A stretch of DNA of 64,000 nucleotides from Actinomycetota bacterium (GTDB taxonomy: Bacteria > Actinomycetota > Thermoleophilia > Gaiellales > F1-60-MAGs149): NCBI GenBank assembly GCA_009885805.1, contig VFJZ01000010.1, positions 1-64,000 on the forward strand, given 5' to 3'. Below the pieces are notes generated by a model. That model had not been told where the DNA came from. It searched no databases and worked only from the letters and a program-made list of their open reading frames with translations. Of this stretch, positions 1-7,296 are shown one piece after another. Within the stretch, counting starts at the first letter, position 1; every line of letters starts with the position of its first letter. The translations under genes were made by a program, and so were the position numbers.

Positions 1-1
1 G

Positions 2-1837
2 GTGCGGGAGTTCTCGACCCGGCGCCAGCAGATCCTCACACACCTGGCCGAGCAGGGCACCGACGGGTGGCGGGCCGCCCAGGTGGCGGCGATCACGACT
101 CGCGACCGCAAGCAACCACTCGACCTCGAGGCGCTCAGGGCGGACTGGTCGGCGCGAGCGGCGGAGCACGGCTTCGGGCCGCGCCAGCGCGCCGCGGTGC
201 TCAGCCGGCGCGACTGGCAACGGCCGACCGCGGCCGAGTGTCAGGCGATCGCGCAGCGGCTGGTCTCGCCGGACGGGTTGACCGCGACCCGCTCCAGCTT
301 CACCGACACGGATGCGATCCAGGCCTGGTGTCAGGCGCTGCCCGACGGCGCGCCGGTCGACGGGATCCTGGCCACCGTCCGCGACTTCACGCGGCTGCCG
401 GCGGTCACGGCGGTTGACGCCTGCGAGCCTGGCGTCGGGTTCCCGCGCGCGTTCACGACGGCTGAGCTCGTGGCGGTCGAGCAGCACGCCTTAGCACTGG
501 CGCGCGGCGGCCTGCGCAGCGACCGGCTCGTCCTCAACCCCGATGGAGTGCGGTCGTTGCTGGCGGAGCGGTACCCGGACCTGAGCGGCGAGCAGGCGGC
601 GATGGTGACGAGGGTCGCGGCGTCGTCGGAGCGGGTGGTGTGCATAGTCGGGCCGGCCGGCAGCGGCAAGACCACCGCCACCGCCGCCCTCCACGACGTC
701 CTCCGCCCCGCCGGCGTACCGGTGGTAGGTGCGGCGCCGTCCGGGATCGCCGCCGAAACACTCCAGAACGCAACCGGGATCCGTTCGTCGACGCTTCACC
801 GCTTAATCGCCGACGTCGACCATCGCCGCCGCCTGCCACAAGGCTGCGTGCTGGTGGTGGACGAGGCCGGGATGGCCGACACCCGCACCCTCACCCGCCT
901 CCTCGAGCGCGTCCGCGAGGCGGACGCGAAGCTGGTGCTGATCGGCGACCCGCACCAGCTCGGCGCGGTCGGCCCCGGCGGCCTCTACCCCGCCCTCTGC
1001 GACACCCTGGGCACCATCACGCTGACCGCCAACCAGCGCCAACACGACCCCGCCGAGCGCGCCGCGCTGGCAGCGCTCCGCGAGCATGATCCTGATCGGT
1101 ATCTGGAGTGGGCCGCCGGGCAAGGCCGGCTGGTTGCCTGCGACAGCGAGCTGGCCGCGCGGGGTGCGTTGCTGGCCGACTGGGCCACCCACACCCTCCA
1201 GCAGCCAGACAGCGGAGCGGTGATGATCGCCTACCACCGCCGCGACGTCGCCGCCCTCAACCACGCCGCCCGCCAACTCCTCCGCCACCACGGCGTCCTG
1301 CGCGCCGACGCGCACACCACGCCGGGCGGGCTCGGTCTGGTGCGTGGCGACCGGGTCGTCTGCCTCCGCAACGACCCAGCCCTGCGCGTCATGAACGGCA
1401 CCCGCGGCACGATCGTCACGGTCGGCCGCGACCGGCTCCTGATCCGCACCACCAGCGGGGAGTGGCGGACGCTGCCGCTCAGCTACGCCGACCACGGCCA
1501 CCTCACCCACGGCTACGCGATCACCGGCCACAAGAGCCAGGGCCAGACCGTCCACCACGCCTTCGTCCTCGCCCCGCACCGCCGCGAACTCGCTGAGTGG
1601 GGCTACGTCGCCGCCAGCCGCGCCCGCACCGAAACACGCCTCTACCTCGCCGAACCCGACCTCGCCGACGACCACCACGCAACGCCAGTCGCCGCGGACA
1701 CCGTCGAGCACCTGGCAAACGCCCTGGTACGCACCGCGAACGACGAGCTCGCGACTCGCCAGCTCGTCGTCGCGCGACCGCTCGACCATAGCCGGGCGCG
1801 GGGTGTCGAGCACGAGCCGGCCGGCCTCGAACTCTGA
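2..1837 (+). CDS. MobF-type conjugative relaxase, C-terminal helicase part (5' end outside window)
   Basis: The frame is open at the left edge, so this is the C-terminal 611 residues of a larger protein. It is a superfamily I (RecD/TraI-like) helicase: Walker A GPAGSGKTT near visible residue 217, Walker B VVDEAGM near 286, GDPHQLGAVG, and late motifs YAITGHKSQGQTV and YVAASRART. The first residues (EFSTRRQQIL, then AAQVAAITTR) match the linker that follows the relaxase domain in TraA/TrwC-type MobF proteins. Such proteins nick and unwind DNA for conjugal transfer. The relaxase domain itself is not visible, so the MobF assignment is inferred from the linker, the helicase type and the neighbouring integrase. 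Confidence 0.75.
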   Translation: MREFSTRRQQILTHLAEQGTDGWRAAQVAAITTRDRKQPLDLEALRADWSARAAEHGFGPRQRAAVLSRRDWQRPTAAECQAIAQRLVSPDGLTATRSSFTDTDAIQAWCQALPDGAPVDGILATVRDFTRLPAVTAVDACEPGVGFPRAFTTAELVAVEQHALALARGGLRSDRLVLNPDGVRSLLAERYPDLSGEQAAMVTRVAASSERVVCIVGPAGSGKTTATAALHDVLRPAGVPVVGAAPSGIAAETLQNATGIRSSTLHRLIADVDHRRRLPQGCVLVVDEAGMADTRTLTRLLERVREADAKLVLIGDPHQLGAVGPGGLYPALCDTLGTITLTANQRQHDPAERAALAALREHDPDRYLEWAAGQGRLVACDSELAARGALLADWATHTLQQPDSGAVMIAYHRRDVAALNHAARQLLRHHGVLRADAHTTPGGLGLVRGDRVVCLRNDPALRVMNGTRGTIVTVGRDRLLIRTTSGEWRTLPLSYADHGHLTHGYAITGHKSQGQTVHHAFVLAPHRRELAEWGYVAASRARTETRLYLAEPDLADDHHATPVAADTVEHLANALVRTANDELATRQLVVARPLDHSRARGVEHEPAGLEL

Positions 1838-1858
1838 CCCGCCGCCGGCAGCGGAGCG

Positions 1859-2380
1859 CTACAGGTCGAGGCCGACGTCGCGGCCCCGCTCCAACTCCAC
1901 CAATCGCCGCAACTGGCTCCGCACCGCGGCGTCCTGCTCTCGGTCGAGCGCGGCGCTCATCCGCACCAGATCATCCAGCGACGCCACCGGTACCCGCAAC
2001 CCGTCGCCGAGCGACTCGCGGTTGGCGTGCAGCCGCAGATCATTCCAGCCACCGCGCGTCCCCTCCGGCACCGCCACCACCTGCAACACGCCAACGGCCG
2101 TCTCGCGCCGGAGCACCGCCTCGGCCGCCGGCTGCGGATCGGCCCGCTCCGGCGCGATCAACGCCGCCACCGGCGGCGCACCGAGCTCCGCCAGCGCGGC
2201 GTCGAGCCGCTCCAGGTTCTCCGCCCGTCGCTGTGGACAGATATCCACGCCGCTCGTCACCTCGTCCGTGCCCTGCAGCACCCGGGCGAGAGCACCGATC
2301 ACGACGTACGCCACCCGGTGGCGTTCCAGCACCTGCAGCAGCCCGCGCGGATCGAACCCGTCGCCCGACTCAGCGGCCAC
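1859..2380 (-). CDS. Nucleotidyltransferase-fold protein, probable toxin/effector partner of XRE gene
   Basis: This small protein (about 173 residues) has an N-terminal AbiEii/MNT-like pattern: YVVIGALARVLQG followed by TSGVDICP and then AENLERLDAALAELGA. In the usual T-x-D-x-D-I signature the first Asp is Gly here, so catalysis is uncertain, although this may be normal for its subfamily. It overlaps the upstream XRE gene by 11 nt. GTG at 2380 sits 5 nt after GGGAGG and is preferred to GTG 2386. XRE + nucleotidyltransferase pairs on mobile elements often act as toxin-antitoxin or phage-defence modules; that role is inference here. Confidence 0.6.
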   Translation of the reverse strand: MAAESGDGFDPRGLLQVLERHRVAYVVIGALARVLQGTDEVTSGVDICPQRRAENLERLDAALAELGAPPVAALIAPERADPQPAAEAVLRRETAVGVLQVVAVPEGTRGGWNDLRLHANRESLGDGLRVPVASLDDLVRMSAALDREQDAAVRSQLRRLVELERGRDVGLDL

Positions 2381-2684
2381 CAGCACCTCCCAACGGCTTG
2401 GAACGGCGTGCCAACATCCGATCCAGGCGCTCCTTCGGCGTCAAAGCCGACGTCGCATCCAACACCGGCAACGACTCGCTCGACGCCGGCACCAGATCCA
2501 GCGACAAATCGAACCCGCACGCCCGCACCAGCTCCACCAGCGTCTCAAAGCCGGGCATCACGACGTCTCGTTCCCACCGCGCGATCTGCGCCCGATCCTT
2601 GCCCGACCGCTCACTCAACTCGGCCTGCGACAACCCCGCCCGCAGGCGCGCCTCCCGCACTATCGAACCGCTGCTACGAACCAT
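2370..2684 (-). CDS. XRE-family helix-turn-helix regulator (putative antitoxin)
   Basis: A protein of about 104 residues with a classic XRE HTH near its N-terminus: IVREARLRAGLSQAELSERS, then RAQIARWERDVVMPGFETL. The C-terminal 50 residues are not recognisable and probably contact the partner or dimerise. It is the first gene of a two-gene minus-strand unit with the nucleotidyltransferase, which it overlaps. ATG at 2684 is chosen because the HTH starts directly after it; GTG 2693 or a start at 2723 is possible. It probably represses its own promoter in the divergent gap to 2747. Confidence 0.7.
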   Translation of the reverse strand: MVRSSGSIVREARLRAGLSQAELSERSGKDRAQIARWERDVVMPGFETLVELVRACGFDLSLDLVPASSESLPVLDATSALTPKERLDRMLARRSKPLGGAGGR

Positions 2685-2746
2685 CGCAAGCACGCTCCGA
2701 GGAGGTCCTTGCCAACAAGTCATGAGACATATAAGCTACAAGCATC

Positions 2747-3142
2747 GTGAAAGGCAGTGAACAGCTCGATCTTGGAATCTCGGTAGCGGATCCAGCGCAG
2801 GATACTAACTCGGCCCGGCGTCGAGCTCGCGCCGGTGACGCACCCCGGGCAGCCGGGCTCGTCACGTCGCAGCCGCGCGGCGATCGGATCGACACGACTG
2901 CGACCGCGGTGCGCTCGCCCTACTTGACGACGGATGACGTTGCGCGACGGCTCCACTGCTCGCGGCGCTCCGTCCACGAGCTGACGCGGACTTCGGCGAT
3001 CCCGCATCGGCGGCCACCGGGCGCGCGACGCTGCCTATTCCTCGAGGCGGAACTGACCGCCTGGCTCGATGGCGCGAGCCTCGACGCCCGCGACCTTCCG
3101 CGCGGTGGGCGCGTCGTCAAGCCGAGCGCGCCGGCGGGTTGA
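2747..3142 (+). CDS. Excisionase-like HTH (MerR/HTH_17 type) protein
   Basis: This 131-residue protein has a winged-helix excisionase domain in its second half: PYLTTDDVARRLHCSRRSVH, then IPHRRP and RCLFLEAELTAWLDG. The pattern of helix-turn-helix, basic wing and a terminal helix ending in a conserved Trp is typical of phage and ICE excisionases. The first 55 residues are low in recognisable features, so the true start may lie downstream of the GTG at 2747. The gene sits directly upstream of the integrase on the same strand, the usual Xis-Int order. It would bend attachment-site DNA and direct excision. Confidence 0.6.
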   Translation: MKGSEQLDLGISVADPAQDTNSARRRARAGDAPRAAGLVTSQPRGDRIDTTATAVRSPYLTTDDVARRLHCSRRSVHELTRTSAIPHRRPPGARRCLFLEAELTAWLDGASLDARDLPRGGRVVKPSAPAG

Positions 3143-3209
3143 TCGCACGCCGGCGACGCACGACGCCACGGCGGTACGGTTCCCGGTCGACGACGAAAGG
3201 AACGCCACG

Positions 3210-4394
3210 ATGGCCAGCGTCCAGGCGCGACACGCGCGAACGTGCCGACTCGAGAAGGCGTGGTCGCCATTCGAGCTCCCGTCTGGCTGCTCGTGCGAGC
3301 CAACCTACTACGTCGTGGTTCGCGAGGGCACGAGGCTGCATCGTGAGCGCGTTGGGAAGAACCGCAAGCAGGCCGAACGGGCGCTGCGGAAAATCGGCAC
3401 GCAGGTCGACGACGGCGCCTACCAGCCTCAGCTGCACGCGAAGTTCGCCGACTGGGCCGCTCGGTGGCTGTCGACGCTCGAGACGAAGCCGACGACCCGC
3501 GCCTCCTACGCCTCCACCATCGCGTACGCAACGCGCGGCGTACCGCAGGACCGCGCCGGTCTCGTGCGGATCGCTGGGCTGGGCGAGAACGACGTCCGCC
3601 AGATCCGGGCGGCGGCGATCGGCGACTTCAACGCCGCCTTGCGCAGCGCCGGCCTGTCCGACTCGACCCGCGCCAAACACCTCCGCGTCCTGAACGCCTG
3701 CTTCGAGGCGGCACAGGCGCACGGCTACATCGCGGACAACCCCGTCAAGCGCCTCCCGAGAGCGCAACGGCCTCGACCGGCCAAGAAGGAGGCGGCGTAC
3801 TTCGAGGACGCCGAGCTCGCCCGGCTCGTCGTGGAGGTCACGCCCGGCGTGTTCCGCACGCTGGTCCTGACGGCTCTCAAGACCGGGATGCGGCAGGGTG
3901 AGCTCGCCGCACTAACCTGGCGCGACGTCGACCTCGCCGACGCCGTCATCCGCGTCCGACGGTCGATCACCGACGGCCACCTCGGCATCCCGAAGAACCA
4001 CGAGCGCCGCGACGTCGACATCACCCGCGACCTGGTCGACCTGCTCGGCGGCTGGTGGGGCGAAAGCGACACATCCGCCGACAGCGAACTCGTCTTCCCG
4101 GGCGACGGTCGCGACGGGTTCCTGGTGTCGTCGACGATTCTGAAGCGCGAGCTCTATCCCGCGATGCGCCGAGCCGGCGTTCCACGCGAGGGCCCCACCG
4201 GTGCACTGCGGACGTTCCACTCCCTCCGCCACACCTATGCCCGCATCGCCCTCGAGCACGGAGCGGAGCTCACCTGGCTCCAACGCCAACTCGGTCACTC
4301 GAGCCTCGCCGTCACCGTCGGCATCTACGGCCACTGGAGCCGCGAGCAGCGGAAGGTGCACGCAGAGCGGATGGAAGGCGCCTTCTCGATCTAA
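3210..4394 (+). CDS. Tyrosine recombinase / phage-type integrase
   Basis: A 394-residue integrase that would catalyse site-specific insertion of the element. The N-terminal part (to about residue 60) resembles an arm-binding domain. A SAM-like core-binding region includes FADWAARWLS. The catalytic domain shows the first Arg in TGMRQGELAALTW, HxxR in HSLRHTYARIAL, LGHSS, and the nucleophilic Tyr in VGIYGHWS. ATG 3210 is preceded by AAGGA at suitable spacing, so it is preferred to the upstream in-frame GTG at 3069. Its position beside the tRNA-Lys 3' end identifies the likely attachment site. Confidence 0.9.
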   Translation: MASVQARHARTCRLEKAWSPFELPSGCSCEPTYYVVVREGTRLHRERVGKNRKQAERALRKIGTQVDDGAYQPQLHAKFADWAARWLSTLETKPTTRASYASTIAYATRGVPQDRAGLVRIAGLGENDVRQIRAAAIGDFNAALRSAGLSDSTRAKHLRVLNACFEAAQAHGYIADNPVKRLPRAQRPRPAKKEAAYFEDAELARLVVEVTPGVFRTLVLTALKTGMRQGELAALTWRDVDLADAVIRVRRSITDGHLGIPKNHERRDVDITRDLVDLLGGWWGESDTSADSELVFPGDGRDGFLVSSTILKRELYPAMRRAGVPREGPTGALRTFHSLRHTYARIALEHGAELTWLQRQLGHSSLAVTVGIYGHWSREQRKVHAERMEGAFSI

Positions 4395-4418
4395 AGCGCT
4401 GCGCGCCGGGGTTGTCTC

Positions 4419-4443
4419 CAGCCCGGGCTGCCCGACCGTTTTT
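4419..4443 (+). terminator. Weak candidate terminator after the integrase
   Basis: A 12-bp palindrome (CAGCCCGGGCTG) is followed by CCCGACC and a run of five T. It lies 25 nt after the integrase stop. It could be an intrinsic terminator of the integrase, or part of the recombination site region. The stem is self-complementary with almost no loop, so folding as RNA would need unpairing of the centre. Confidence 0.3.
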
Positions 4444-4530
4444 CGGAGTTCGTACTACCACGGTACGCGCACCAGCTTGACGTAAAGGAGGCGAGGCGCC
4501 GTATTTGGCTCTATAAAACGCTTCGCTGCA

Positions 4531-4603
4531 TGGGCCGTGTAGGGATCGAACCTACGACCTTGGGATTAAGAGTCCCCTGCTCTACCAGCTGAGCTAACGG
4601 CCC
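4531..4603 (-). tRNA. tRNA-Lys (anticodon CTT)
   Basis: The minus-strand sequence folds as a full tRNA: acceptor GGGCCGT, D-arm GCTCAGCTGGTAGAGC, anticodon loop CTCTTAA with CTT at 4568-4570, T-arm AGGTTCGATCCCT, and acceptor partner ACGGCCC with discriminator A. The outermost anticodon-stem pair is a G-A mismatch by my alignment. CCA is not encoded. Its 3' end faces the integrase, making it the likely chromosomal integration site; after insertion the element must restore the 3' end. Confidence 0.95.
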
Positions 4604-4625
4604 GCGAGGCCGATCTTACCCCGGC

Positions 4626-4985
4626 TCAACCGTCGAGGTCGAGGTCGTCGAGCGCGGCGCGCCGGGAGTCGTACAGCGTGAAGGCCTGGTCGACGCCGGT
4701 CGCGGCGAGGACCGCGCGCAGCTCGTGCCGGGGCGGCGCGGCGATCGCGACGAGCCCGTCGCGAACGCGCAGCACGCGGGCGAGTTCGTAGAGGCCGGCC
4801 AACGCGCCCGGGTCTTCGACGCTCGCGTCGGCCAGGTCGACGACGACCCGACGGGCGCCGCCGCGGCCCGCCGCCGACAACGCCTCCGCGACGTCGTCGG
4901 ACTCCAGCGGACCGACGCGACCCGTCACGACGACCAACTCGGCCTCCAGGCCGGCAGCGAAGCGCGAGACCGCGAAGGCGGTCAC
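4626..4985 (-). CDS. STAS-domain protein (anti-sigma-factor-antagonist-like)
   Basis: A 119-residue protein with the alternating strand/helix pattern of STAS domains: AELVVVTGRVGPLESDDVAE, VVVDLADASVEDPGALAGL, LVAIAAPPR and a C-terminal helix. STAS proteins usually bind anti-sigma kinases and are controlled by Ser phosphorylation at a D-x-S motif; here DASVEDPGAL occupies that place. It overlaps the upstream TPR gene by 4 nt (GTGA), so the two are co-translated. No anti-sigma kinase gene is in the neighbourhood, and its partner is unknown. Confidence 0.75.
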   Translation of the reverse strand: MTAFAVSRFAAGLEAELVVVTGRVGPLESDDVAEALSAAGRGGARRVVVDLADASVEDPGALAGLYELARVLRVRDGLVAIAAPPRHELRAVLAATGVDQAFTLYDSRRAALDDLDLDG

Positions 4986-5941
4986 GGCGCCGTCGTCGTG
5001 CCGGCCTCGGCGCTCGTCGCCGCGGGCGGCTCGTCGGCCGTCGTCGCAGCCGTTGTGTCGGTCGGCGCCGGCTTCCCCTCGAGCTGGTCGATCGTCGCCT
5101 GCACCTGCTCGGCGAGCGGATCGCCGGGCGCCAGCTCGACGAACTTCTTGTACGCACGGATCGCATCCGCCTTGTAGCCGTCGCCGGCCGCGGTATCCGT
5201 GAACGGCACGGCGCTCTGCGCGGCGAGCGACGCGCCCCCGAACTCGAACCAGATCGCCGGATCGTCAACGCGCAGCTCGACCAGCTTCTCCCAGACCGTG
5301 TGGGCCGCCAGGATCGCCTCGTTCGAACGATCCTGGAGCGGCGTCTCCGTCTCGCGAAGCGCGCTCACCGCGGCCGAGATCTGGCTGTCGCGCGCCTGTG
5401 TGATCGGGTCGAGCGTGGCCAGTGGACCTGTCGGCAGAAGCGTCGAGATCGGCGACAGCCCGGAGCTGATCGCCCGAGCGCGTTCCTCGATCTGCTGGAT
5501 CTCGGACTGCAGCGACGACGACTGCGCAGCGTACGCCGTGGCCAGGCCCTTGAGCGTATCGACGTCGCTCGCCTTGAGGTCGCGCGCGCGCTCCCACGCC
5601 TCGACCGCGCGACCGTACTCGTCGTGCGCGCCCGACAGGTCGCCGGCGGCGGACTTCTCCGCAGCGGAGGCCTGGTAGGCCTGCCCGAGCCGCACCCAGA
5701 CGGTCGGATCGTTCGGCGTCGCCGTCGACGCCGCGAGGGCGTCCTTCAGGTCGCCGGCCTCGACCTCGGTCGTCGCACCGCCGCCGTCACCGCCCGACTG
5801 CAGGATGTCCTGCAGGCCAACCGACCCGGTGGAGCCGACGCCGAACAGCACGAACGAGGCTGCGAACACGATCGCGAGCACGAGAAAGACCCACTTGCCG
5901 CCGCCCTTCAGGCGCTCCGTGAAGAGCTTCCCCTCAGGCAC
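4982..5941 (-). CDS. Membrane-anchored TPR-repeat protein
   Basis: A 319-residue protein with a single N-terminal membrane helix (WVFLVLAIVFAASFVLFGVG, residues about 17-36). The outside or cytosolic part contains TPR-like helices (VWVRLGQAYQASA, AWERARDLKASDVDTLKGLATAY, AIRAYKKFVELAPGDPLAEQV) and ends in a Thr/Ala-rich tail. It resembles SurA/YfgM-like TPR proteins of Actinobacteria with no assigned role. GTG 5941 is the only canonical start in the frame before the upstream stop, although a Lys-rich stretch is open just upstream. It is transcribed with the STAS gene. Confidence 0.7.
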   Translation of the reverse strand: MPEGKLFTERLKGGGKWVFLVLAIVFAASFVLFGVGSTGSVGLQDILQSGGDGGGATTEVEAGDLKDALAASTATPNDPTVWVRLGQAYQASAAEKSAAGDLSGAHDEYGRAVEAWERARDLKASDVDTLKGLATAYAAQSSSLQSEIQQIEERARAISSGLSPISTLLPTGPLATLDPITQARDSQISAAVSALRETETPLQDRSNEAILAAHTVWEKLVELRVDDPAIWFEFGGASLAAQSAVPFTDTAAGDGYKADAIRAYKKFVELAPGDPLAEQVQATIDQLEGKPAPTDTTAATTADEPPAATSAEAGTTTAP

Positions 5942-6088
5942 CTCGCCGCGGAGCGGCTTCTTGGCGGACCTCTTCGGGTCCTGCTTCGTGCCGACGGAGT
6001 ACCCCTGGCTGCCCCGTGCCTTCTTCTCGGCGATGACGTCCCGGCCTTCGGTCGCGGTTGAAGTCTCAGGCTAGCGCAGGACTGCGCA

Positions 6089-6874
6089 TCAGCCATCGGG
6101 AACGACATCGACGTCGTCGACGTCCTCATCTCCACGACGCTCGACGGCCTGCGAGAGGAAGATCGAGAGCTCGTAGAGGACCAGCAACGGCGCCAGCTCC
6201 ATCAGCATCGTCACGGGGTCGATCCCCGGAAGCGCGGCGGCGATGACGGCGAGGACGACGATCGCGTAGCGGCGATAGCGGCGCATCAGCCGCGAGTTGA
6301 CGATGCCGGCGCGCGTCAGCAGCAGCACCGCCGCAGGCATCTCGAAGATGATCCCGACCGCGAGCATCATCGTGACGCAGAACTCGTACCAGTCGAGGGC
6401 GCGCGGCTGGACGATGTACAGCTCGGAGTCGAACTTGAGCAGGAAGTCGGCGGCTGCCGGGATCACCACGATGTACGCGAACACCGCGCCGCAGGCGAAG
6501 AGCGCCGGCACCATGATCAGCACCGGCCAGGAGCGGGCGTTGTAGTCGGGGTTGAACGCCGGCAGGACGTAGGCGTAGAGCTGGTAGAACAGCACCGGCA
6601 ACGCGACGAGGACCGCGGCCCAGAACGAGATCGTGACAGCGATCTTGAACTGCTCGCCGACGGCCAGCACCACCAGGTCGATGTCGCGCCCGTCGTTCGT
6701 CTTCGGGATCTGCCGCTTCAGCAGTTCGATGATGTCGGTGTGACGCCAGAACGCCACCGAGAAGCCAACAGCGAGGCAGCCGAGCGCGATGAAGAGCCGG
6801 TTCCGGAGCTCGTCGAGGTGCTCGACGACCGTAACCTCCTCCTCGTGCTCCAGTCGGCGCGTACGGAGCCGCAT
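6089..6874 (-). CDS. tatC: Sec-independent protein translocase TatC
   Basis: A 261-residue polytopic membrane protein. It begins with the conserved TatC entry motif VVEHLDELRNRLFIAL, followed by six hydrophobic segments and the conserved FEMPAAVLLLTRAGIV region in the second half. TatC is the receptor for twin-arginine signal peptides and forms the Tat translocon with TatA in the inner membrane. The acidic C-terminal tail (GDEDVDDVDVV) is cytosolic. It lies 14 nt downstream of tatA in the same direction. No tatB is in the window; minimal TatA/TatC systems are common in Gram-positive-type bacteria. Confidence 0.95.
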   Translation of the reverse strand: MRLRTRRLEHEEEVTVVEHLDELRNRLFIALGCLAVGFSVAFWRHTDIIELLKRQIPKTNDGRDIDLVVLAVGEQFKIAVTISFWAAVLVALPVLFYQLYAYVLPAFNPDYNARSWPVLIMVPALFACGAVFAYIVVIPAAADFLLKFDSELYIVQPRALDWYEFCVTMMLAVGIIFEMPAAVLLLTRAGIVNSRLMRRYRRYAIVVLAVIAAALPGIDPVTMLMELAPLLVLYELSIFLSQAVERRGDEDVDDVDVVPDG

Positions 6875-6888
6875 GCGGGACGACCGGC

Positions 6889-7206
6889 CTAGCGGGGCTC
6901 GTCGGCAGCCGCGGCTGCCGGCTCGGCGGCGGCCTCGACGACGACCTCGGCAGGAGCAGGCGTCGCGACGACGGGGGCCTGGACGATCGGAGCCTCAACG
7001 ACCGCGGTCGGCGGAATCTCGGCCTTGGTCTTCGTCTCTTCTTCCTTGCGCTCGTCGTCGTCGTCGCCCGAGACGGCGCGCTTGAAGTCGCGCATGCCGC
7101 GACCGAGGCCCTTCCCGAGCTCCGGGAGCTTCTTGGGACCGAAGATGAGCAGGGCGATGACCAGAATGATCGCGATCTCGCCAGGGCCAATGGTGTTGCC
7201 GAACAT
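6889..7206 (-). CDS. tatA: Twin-arginine translocase subunit TatA
   Basis: A 105-residue protein with the hallmark TatA/E architecture: short N-terminus, membrane helix (EIAIILVIALLIFGPKKLPEL), the FGPKKLPELG hinge, amphipathic helix (GKGLGRGMRDFKRAV) and a charged tail. The tail is Glu/Lys-rich and then Ala/Pro/Val-rich. It forms the pore or membrane-thinning component of the Tat pathway. The start has a strong GGGAGGA ribosome-binding site. It is the first gene of a tatA-tatC unit, with a TACCCT -10-like box at 7240-7245. Confidence 0.95.
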   Translation of the reverse strand: MFGNTIGPGEIAIILVIALLIFGPKKLPELGKGLGRGMRDFKRAVSGDDDDERKEEETKTKAEIPPTAVVEAPIVQAPVVATPAPAEVVVEAAAEPAAAAADEPR

Positions 7207-7283
7207 GCTCGCGTTCCTCCCTCGCGTGCTCTGAACCTGAGGGTACCACGGTCGCGGCGTTCGACGGTCCGGCGCCAGTGGAC

Positions 7284-7289
7284 TACGGT
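7284..7289 (+). promoter_or_regulatory. -10 box TACGGT, leaderless promoter for the VWA gene
   Basis: TACGGT is followed by a 7-nt gap and then the GTG start at 7297. This spacing places transcription start at the start codon. Confidence 0.5.
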
Positions 7290-7296
7290 TCGGCTC

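Larger units (their letters stand above)
1..4531. mobile_element. Right end of an integrative/conjugative element in tRNA-Lys
   Basis: The first 4.5 kb holds, in order, a MobF relaxase-helicase fragment, an XRE/nucleotidyltransferase pair, an excisionase-like HTH gene and a tyrosine integrase. The integrase ends 136 bp from the 3' end of a tRNA-Lys gene read towards it. Integration of such elements at tRNA 3' ends by tyrosine recombinases is well established. The element continues left of the window, so the second attachment copy (a repeat of the tRNA 3' part) cannot be seen. The exact right boundary lies within or just beside the tRNA gene. Everything right of the tRNA looks like ordinary chromosome. 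Confidence 0.75.

Noticed and set aside
6074-6087. GCGCAG-GA-CTGCGC hairpin after tatC
   Set aside because: A 2-nt loop is too small for a stable RNA hairpin and no T-run follows.
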